A stretch of 36,075 bases of DNA from a virus. The translations under genes were made by a program, and so were the position numbers. The stretch's first letter is position 1, and the number at the start of each line of letters is the position of its first letter. Below the pieces are notes generated by a model that had not been told where the DNA came from, did not search any database, and saw only the letters and a list, made by a program, of their open reading frames with translations. The DNA lies in IMG/VR virus record IMGVR_UViG_3300029449_000246, positions 1-36,075 of that record. One strand, 5' to 3'. Positions 31,811-36,075 of this stretch are shown piece after piece.

Positions 31811-32209
31811 ATGAGGAAAAAGAAGATCAACAGGGTTACACTGGAAAAAAGAATACTTTTGGAAAAATACCTGAAAGAGGGGATACTTCCAAAATCAAAA
31901 ATAGCAGCGATAATAAAAATATCGCCTTCTACAGTGACTACAGAGCTAAAGAGATGCCAGGGACAGTACAATGCCATAGAAGCCCAGGAAGACTGCGAAA
32001 AAAAAATAAGACTTCAGATAGAAGGGCTGACAGGTGCCGCCAATGAGAAGGAGGTCCTTCTCCACGGTCACAGGATGCCGTCCCAGTTCATAGCCATCAA
32101 GACAGGGGAATATTATTACATGCACGACAACAGGAAGAGAAGAGATTCCTTCCTGGGAGTCGCCAGGGACAGGAATGATATACCTGATTTCTTTGAGATA
32201 ATAATTTAA
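31811..32209 (+). CDS. HTH protein resembling the IS30 transposase N-terminus
   Basis: 132 residues. The N-terminal 55 (RVTLEKRILLEKYLKEGILP, KSKIAAIIKISPSTVTTELK, RCQGQYNAIEAQED) follow the IS30-type HTH_38 form 'Lt..eR..Ie..l..g.s...IA..lgrs.sTv.rEi.R....Y.a..Aq'. No DDE catalytic domain follows; the C-terminal 60 residues (HRMPSQFIAIKTGEYYYMHD, FLGVARDRNDIPDFFEI) are unlike a transposase. So a regulator is more likely, perhaps a late or antirepressor-type switch. It is clearly more GC-rich than its neighbours (for example 32020-32120), pointing to a separate origin. GGGGAG before the ATG at 31811. Confidence 0.6.
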   Translation: MRKKKINRVTLEKRILLEKYLKEGILPKSKIAAIIKISPSTVTTELKRCQGQYNAIEAQEDCEKKIRLQIEGLTGAANEKEVLLHGHRMPSQFIAIKTGEYYYMHDNRKRRDSFLGVARDRNDIPDFFEIII

Positions 32210-32227
32210 TTCTATAGGGAGGATAGG

Positions 32228-32293
32228 ATGAGAAAAGAGATAGAAAGATACATAAACAGCACCTGTATAGAGGTGGTTAGTCTCTTTACATAA
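32228..32293 (+). CDS. 21-residue mini-gene
   Basis: ATG after GGGAGG, reading MRKEIERYINSTCIEVVSLF plus Thr, then TAA. The stop lies at the edge of a large hairpin, so it might act as a leader peptide. Weakly supported. Confidence 0.35.
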   Translation: MRKEIERYINSTCIEVVSLFT

Positions 32294-32326
32294 TATAAGC
32301 CACCTCAAAGAGATGGCTTATATTAT
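32290..32326 (+). promoter_or_regulatory. Large hairpin, terminator- or operator-like
   Basis: Arms of 13 perfect bases (ATAATATAAGCCA and TGGCTTATATTAT) around an 11-base loop that can add CTC/GAG. No T-run follows, so it is not a standard terminator on this strand. It separates the first block of early genes from the palindromic-leader block. Confidence 0.7.
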
Positions 32327-32486
32327 AAATAGTCCAATATTTAAGAAAGTTGTTACGAAAGGTCTCCGGGAACCACCCCATCACCGACCAGGTTTTACAT
32401 TAAAAGTATATATTAAAATCTAAAAAAAGTAAATCAAAAATACAAATAAATTGATGAATTTATACGAATACTTTAAGGGAGGAATG

Positions 32487-32759
32487 ATGGAAGTATCTAA
32501 AAGTTTAGCAATATTAGAAGTAATGAAAAGAATAGAAAATTCATACGGTGAAGGAGAAACTGACTTTATTCTTGATGACGATATAGAAAGTTGTATGGGT
32601 GGGGTTATAAATATGGGTGTTGATAACTTTGATAGTAATGTAAAAGATAAAATTCTATATCATGTCAAAAGATTGGGTGCTAAGAAAAATAAAATGAATT
32701 TAAAGCATTTTACAATCAGCGAAAAAGGGACTTTCTTCTGTGTTGAAAATATAAAATAA
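32487..32759 (+). CDS. Small early protein with palindromic leader
   Basis: 90 residues. Start at the second of two ATGs, with GGGAGG four to five bases upstream. LAILEVMKRIENSYGEGETD, then acidic IESCMGG, then basic VKRLGAKKNKMNLKHFTISE. Not recognised. Its leader carries the first of the palindromic boxes (32447-32462). Confidence 0.6.
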   Translation: MEVSKSLAILEVMKRIENSYGEGETDFILDDDIESCMGGVINMGVDNFDSNVKDKILYHVKRLGAKKNKMNLKHFTISEKGTFFCVENIK

Positions 32760-32803
32760 ATTATTAAGTGTAAATAAATTCAGAAATTTAAGGATGGTAT
32801 TTA

Positions 32804-33010
32804 ATGGAAAAGCAAAGAATTTTATTTAGCATTTCTCAACTAAGGTGGGCTTACAGGAGTGAGCCTAAAATATCAGATATGGATGATAACTGGATCTTAA
32901 ATTCGTTAAGGATGATTAGAGAAGGACGAGCGAAAGTTTGTGACTATCCTGAATTGGCCCATATATATATCTGCTTATTTGAGAAAGAAATAAACAAAAG
33001 AAAAGCTTGA
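32804..33010 (+). CDS. Small early protein with palindromic leader
   Basis: 68 residues (ILFSISQLRWAYRSEPKISD, DNWILNSLRMIREGRAKVCD). Helical, not recognised. Ribosome site AAGGATGG is weaker than at neighbours. The palindromic box is at 32775-32790. Confidence 0.6.
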   Translation: MEKQRILFSISQLRWAYRSEPKISDMDDNWILNSLRMIREGRAKVCDYPELAHIYICLFEKEINKRKA

Positions 33011-33100
33011 AAGATATAAAAACGGTGAATTGAATAAAGAATATATCAATTAAGTTCCTGACAAATCTAAAAACTAAATAAATTCAGAATTTATAAGGAG

Positions 33101-33295
33101 ATGGGACGAACTGTGAATTTTTATTATAAAATTTATTTTACAGCGGTATGTTTTTCTATTGCTGGTTTTATTTTAGGAGCGGTAATTCACATAGAGACTA
33201 ATGGACGTTTTGGTTATAAGTTTTCTGCCTGGTCAGCTTATGTGGCTTTTTTGCTAACTTGGATAGGTATTTTTTATTGTATTTGGTTGATATGA
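33101..33295 (+). CDS. Small membrane protein with palindromic leader
   Basis: 64 residues if the ATG at 33101 is used; that ATG touches AAGGAG, so a GTG at 33113 (60 residues, 12 bases from the site) is an alternative. Two membrane segments (YFTAVCFSIAGFILGAVIHI and WSAYVAFLLTWIGIFYCIWL). Not recognised. Confidence 0.55.
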   Translation: MGRTVNFYYKIYFTAVCFSIAGFILGAVIHIETNGRFGYKFSAWSAYVAFLLTWIGIFYCIWLI

Positions 33296-33334
33296 ATTAC
33301 GAATAAATTCAGAACTTTACAAGGAGTTAATATT

Positions 33335-33496
33335 ATGGAAGATTTATTGGAAAAATATAAATTTAGAACTTCGGATAATTGTGACAACTGCAAACACTCC
33401 GGTTGGGAAGGTGACTCAGGTGACTCAAGATGGATTTGTAAAATACTAAAAATAGAGGTTTCAGATTCCGATGTTTGCGACTTATATTCTGTATAA
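33335..33496 (+). CDS. Small Cys-rich protein with palindromic leader
   Basis: 53 residues. CDNCKHSG near residue 16 and later single Cys at about 35 and 48 could bind one zinc. AAGGAG before the ATG; leader box at 33304-33319. Similar small 'C..C' proteins are common in low-GC phages, function unknown. Confidence 0.6.
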   Translation: MEDLLEKYKFRTSDNCDNCKHSGWEGDSGDSRWICKILKIEVSDSDVCDLYSV

Positions 33497-33548
33497 AATC
33501 TGGATTTTTTAGCAATTGATGAATTTATAAGCATTTGGGAGGAATTAA

Positions 33549-33758
33549 ATGAAATGCCATATTTGTGATTCTAATGTTTTACAGTCTCATAATTATTGTA
33601 GACGATGTGGAAATGAGGTTTTAATAAATAGCAATTCTAGGGGATTAGCTAGATACAGACATAATTTAAAATGCTTACAAACAATAGCTGAACTTATTAA
33701 TGAAGAGCCGGAAGAAAAAAGAGAAGAATTTTTAAAAAGAATGAATAACACAAAATAA
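33549..33758 (+). CDS. Small zinc-ribbon protein with palindromic leader
   Basis: 69 residues. Cys3-X2-Cys6 and Cys17-X2-Cys20 (MKCHICDSN, YCRRCGNEV) make a zinc ribbon of the double-zinc-ribbon kind; the C-terminus is a charged helix (NEEPEEKREEFLKRMNN). GGGAGG before ATG; leader box 33514-33527. Placed before the integrase; a directionality or regulatory role is possible but unproven. Confidence 0.6.
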   Translation: MKCHICDSNVLQSHNYCRRCGNEVLINSNSRGLARYRHNLKCLQTIAELINEEPEEKREEFLKRMNNTK

Positions 33759-33807
33759 ATAATTGATACCCTACCAAATTAAATACATAGTTAAAGGAAG
33801 TGATATT

Positions 33808-33921
33808 ATGAACGCTGTTATTATAAAGCCTTCCACTGAATCAAGTAGAAAGAATGCATTACAGATATTAAAATACTATGAAAAGGTGGAATCAAATGAA
33901 AAAAGCTCTCGTTTACTTAAG
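33808..33921 (+). CDS. 37-residue protein overlapping the integrase start
   Basis: MNAVIIKPSTESSRKNALQI ... NEKKLSFT. AAAGGAAG lies six bases before ATG. The stop falls 26 bases inside the integrase gene, in another frame, so translation of the integrase is probably coupled to it. Not recognised. Confidence 0.5.
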
Positions 33922-35230
33922 GGTAAGTGACCAGATGCAAGAAGATAGAGACTCCCTAGCTAAGCAAGAATTACAAGCTAGGGAGTATGTCAAAAGAAAA
34001 GGTTACTTCTTATATGACATAAAAAAAGATACAGCATCTGGAAAAGATGTAAAAAAAAGATATGGCTTCCAGGAAGTAGAGGAAGAGATTGAAAAAAATA
34101 CCTTTGATATACTTATCTTCTATGAGCTTTCAAGACTAGCTAGAAATCAAAAAGACATACATCAGTTGATATATAAATTAGACTACAATAATATAGAGTT
34201 TGAGTCCATGACAGAAGACTTCTTAAATGGAAACAATCCTATGAGTCGTGTAATGCTTGGAATAATTGCTTCTTTAGCAGAGAATGAAAGTAATATGATC
34301 TCCAAAAGAGTTCGGCTTAGAATGAGGCAGTATGCATCAGAGGGCTATCACCTGCATGGAGCCCCTCCCTTTGGTTATGACAAGAAAGAAAAGGTTCTCT
34401 ATCCAAATGAGGATGCAGCTACATTAAGAGGGTATTATGAAAGAATCGCTAAGGGGGAAAGTATTAGAAAGCTGGCGAAAGAGCATGAAACTCACTATAA
34501 TAATATGAGAGTGCTTCTTTCAAATATTACATATACAGGAAAGATTAGGTTTGGATTTGAAGGTACTAACAGGGCTGGAAAGAGAGTTAAAAATCTTGAA
34601 GGCGAGATATTCGAAGGAAAACATGAAGCCATTGTAAGTGAGGAGCTTTTTAACCTAGTCCAATCTATAATCGATGAAAGAGGAGCAGAGCAGAGAAGAT
34701 ATATAAAAAGGTCTAAATATCTATTAACAGGTATAATAAAGCATGACTCTTGTGGAGGAGCCTATTACAAAAAAAATAATTATGGCACCGAATATTATAT
34801 TTGTCATAAGTGCAGTAAAGGTATCAATAAAGAAAAAGTTGATAAGTTGATAATCAAAGAGTTTAAAAAATATGTTAAAAGTTTAGGATTCTTAAAGACT
34901 GCTAAGACCAACCAAAAGGGAAAGGAGAAAAAACTTAAAGAACTTAAATTAAAAAAAGAAAGGCTTACAGAAGTATACTTAGATGGTATACTTAGCAGAG
35001 AAAAATATAATAAGAAATTAAAAGAAATTGAATACGCTATCCAAGAGCTCACAAATGAGAGAATCGATGTCTCTAATTCAGTTAAGAATAACTTCAATAA
35101 TATGATAGATAAAATATCACGATTTGAAGAGTTAGAGGTAAAAGAGCAAAATACTATCTTAAAATTATTCATAAATAAGATTGTATATCTTGATAATGAT
35201 AGTGATATTCAAATATTTTTTAAAGTATGA
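33896..35230 (+). CDS. int: Large serine recombinase (phage integrase)
   Basis: 444 residues. N-terminal resolvase domain with catalytic Ser11 in VYLRVSDQ and the Arg-bearing ELSRLARNQK; NMISKRVRLRMRQYASEGY marks the domain end. Then the Recombinase domain (GYDKKEKVLYPNEDAATLRG), a zinc-ribbon (HDSCGGAYY ... CHKCSKGI) and a C-terminal coiled coil (KKLKELKLKKERLTEVYLDG). Start at 33896 from AGGTGG six bases upstream. It inserts and excises the prophage at att sites; it ends near the prophage border. Somewhat short for the group (450-600). Confidence 0.95.
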   Translation: MKKALVYLRVSDQMQEDRDSLAKQELQAREYVKRKGYFLYDIKKDTASGKDVKKRYGFQEVEEEIEKNTFDILIFYELSRLARNQKDIHQLIYKLDYNNIEFESMTEDFLNGNNPMSRVMLGIIASLAENESNMISKRVRLRMRQYASEGYHLHGAPPFGYDKKEKVLYPNEDAATLRGYYERIAKGESIRKLAKEHETHYNNMRVLLSNITYTGKIRFGFEGTNRAGKRVKNLEGEIFEGKHEAIVSEELFNLVQSIIDERGAEQRRYIKRSKYLLTGIIKHDSCGGAYYKKNNYGTEYYICHKCSKGINKEKVDKLIIKEFKKYVKSLGFLKTAKTNQKGKEKKLKELKLKKERLTEVYLDGILSREKYNKKLKEIEYAIQELTNERIDVSNSVKNNFNNMIDKISRFEELEVKEQNTILKLFINKIVYLDNDSDIQIFFKV

Positions 35231-35341
35231 GTTCCAAAAGCACAGTGACAGACAACCTGCTATTAGAATTAAAGAAATTACAGTCGGTGGAAGAAAGTAA
35301 TTAATATGATTAAGAAAAACTAGGTTTTACCCTTTTTCAAG
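35231..35341. other. Probable attachment-site region
   Basis: Between integrase end and the terminator, no gene is seen. In phages with large serine integrases the att site often lies next to int, and the next gene looks like a host gene. The core cannot be defined, as the other prophage end is not in the window. Confidence 0.35.
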
Positions 35342-35384
35342 TATATAAGTATAGAGGTCTTAAACAGACCTCTATACTTATATA
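35342..35384. terminator. Bidirectional-type terminator
   Basis: 19-base perfect arms (TATATAAGTATAGAGGTCT) with loop TAAAC, AT-rich on both sides. It lies between the convergent integrase and methyltransferase genes. Confidence 0.8.
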
Positions 35385-35412
35385 TCTATTCTTTTATCTG
35401 ATGTGACTTTCC

Positions 35413-36075
35413 TCACCTTTTATAAACTGCAAAAAAATGAGGAACAGATGGCAACTGGGTATCGTTGTATGCTAAAAAGCTTTCTTCACTCAGACCACAC
35501 CTTATAAAACCATCTATCTCTTGTTTATCAAGAGGAAGTGGAATATCATCTTCTTGTTCTCCCTTCATACGACTTCTGCACGAAACAAGAATATATCCTC
35601 CAGGAGCAAGTAATGATATCATTGAATCGCGTGCTTTTATTCTGTATTTTCCCGGTAATACTTGAATTGTGTTACATTCATAGACAAGATCATAACTTTC
35701 AGCCCATTGTAATGGGTAATCAAAAAGATCTGCTATAAGGTAATTAACCTTAGTATTTGGATAGCGATTTTTACAAAGTCGTATGGCTTCAGGAGATATA
35801 TCAAAAGCAGTCACCTCATATCCTGCTGCACTAATAGCCTCTGCATCATCTCCAACTCCGCACCCTATAACAATTGCTTTGCCTCCTCTGGATTCACTGG
35901 CATGCTTTTCAAGCCATTCTAAAAGATACGGATTTGGTGTAAGGTCAGCCCAGAAAACATCCCTGTAATTCCCCTCTGCGTCAGTATATATGCTATCAAA
36001 CCAGCCTGTAGGGTCATCATCATCTTGATAAGATTTGACCATTCTTTTGTATGCAATAGGATCAAACTCTTTCAT
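35413..36075 (-). CDS. TPMT-like SAM methyltransferase, probable flanking host gene
   Basis: 220 residues, complete; ATG at the window edge. Class I methyltransferase: SAM motif I VIGCGVGDDAEAISAAGYEV, acidic FDISPEAI, motif with LIADLFDYP, then YDLVYECNTIQVLP and LLAPGGYILVSC. The N-terminal layout (FWADLTPNPYLLEWLEKHAS) is that of the thiopurine S-methyltransferase/TehB-like group. Substrate unknown. Different base use from the phage genes, opposite strand and a terminator between suggest it belongs to the host chromosome. Confidence 0.85.
   Translation of the reverse strand: MKEFDPIAYKRMVKSYQDDDDPTGWFDSIYTDAEGNYRDVFWADLTPNPYLLEWLEKHASESRGGKAIVIGCGVGDDAEAISAAGYEVTAFDISPEAIRLCKNRYPNTKVNYLIADLFDYPLQWAESYDLVYECNTIQVLPGKYRIKARDSMISLLAPGGYILVSCRSRMKGEQEDDIPLPLDKQEIDGFIRCGLSEESFLAYNDTQLPSVPHFFAVYKR

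Larger units (their letters stand above)
32447..33527 (+). repeat. Family of palindromic leaders TAAATT-N(3-6)-AATTTA
   Basis: Copies at 32447-32462 (loop GATG), 32775-32790 (CAGA), 33079-33093 (CAG), 33304-33319 (arm shortened, TAAATTCAGAACTTTA) and 33514-33527 (left arm AATT). Each lies shortly before the ribosome site of a small gene. Arms are kept while loops change. A looser relative lies before the MazG-like gene (31242-31258). Confidence 0.8.

Noticed and set aside
31811-32209. Insertion sequence of the IS30 family
   Set aside because: No DDE domain, no terminal inverted repeats, and the gene fits the operon with its own ribosome site.

Overview
The window is most of a temperate, contractile-tailed phage genome (a prophage) in an AT-rich bacterium. 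Ribosome-binding sites are strong AGGAGG types, and head and tail genes are less AT-rich than the accessory and early genes. No gene fixes the host. Low GC, strong Shine-Dalgarno sequences and the style of the small genes fit Fusobacteriota (Ilyobacter/Propionigenium-like) or Clostridia; I lean to the former with low certainty. The phage is mosaic: packaging and head genes are lambda-type (Nu1-like, GpA-type TerL, GpW-like, portal, ClpP-type protease with nested scaffold, decoration protein, lambda E-type capsid), whereas the tail is P2-type (Z, sheath FI, tube FII, E/E+E' chaperone with frameshift, tape measure, X, D, U, V, W, J, I, fibre).

Layout. 1-20783, minus strand: one late operon read from small terminase (right) to tail fibres (left). 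It continues past the left edge, where the missing lysis genes may lie. 20784-20926: likely late promoter region. 20927-22635, minus: a gene resembling rolling-circle (filamentous-phage type) replication initiators, a small partner gene, a strongly structured leader with hairpins, a direct repeat pair and an intrinsic terminator, and an unlisted 45-aa DUF2292-like gene. 22857-24074, minus: a two-gene unit of a Panacea (SocA/DUF4065) antitoxin-like protein and a coiled-coil plus three-TM protein, with its own promoter; a candidate PanAT toxin-antitoxin pair. 24162-27073, minus: lysogenic-conversion-type genes (secreted Cys/His-tail protein, Cys-rich protein, SWIM zinc-finger protein, lipoprotein). 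27197-28212: divergent CI-like S24 repressor and Cro-like protein around an operator array. 28268-33921, plus: early region with an O-like replication initiator carrying three iterons, an Ogr/Delta-like zinc-finger late activator, a MazG-like protein, an HTH protein and many very small genes, several sharing a palindromic leader. 33896-35230, plus: large serine integrase. 35342-35384: strong bidirectional-type terminator. 35413-36075, minus: TPMT-like methyltransferase, probably the flanking host gene.

How the genes work together: CI/Cro decide lysogeny, the early operon replicates the genome from iterons in the O-like gene, the Ogr-like protein probably turns on the late operon, and terminase packages DNA into the lambda-type head joined to the P2-type tail. 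The least ordinary features are the second, rolling-circle-like replication gene with its structured leader, the Panacea/membrane-protein pair, a 71-nt three-way-junction element at 28686-28756, and the repeated palindromic leader of the small early genes.
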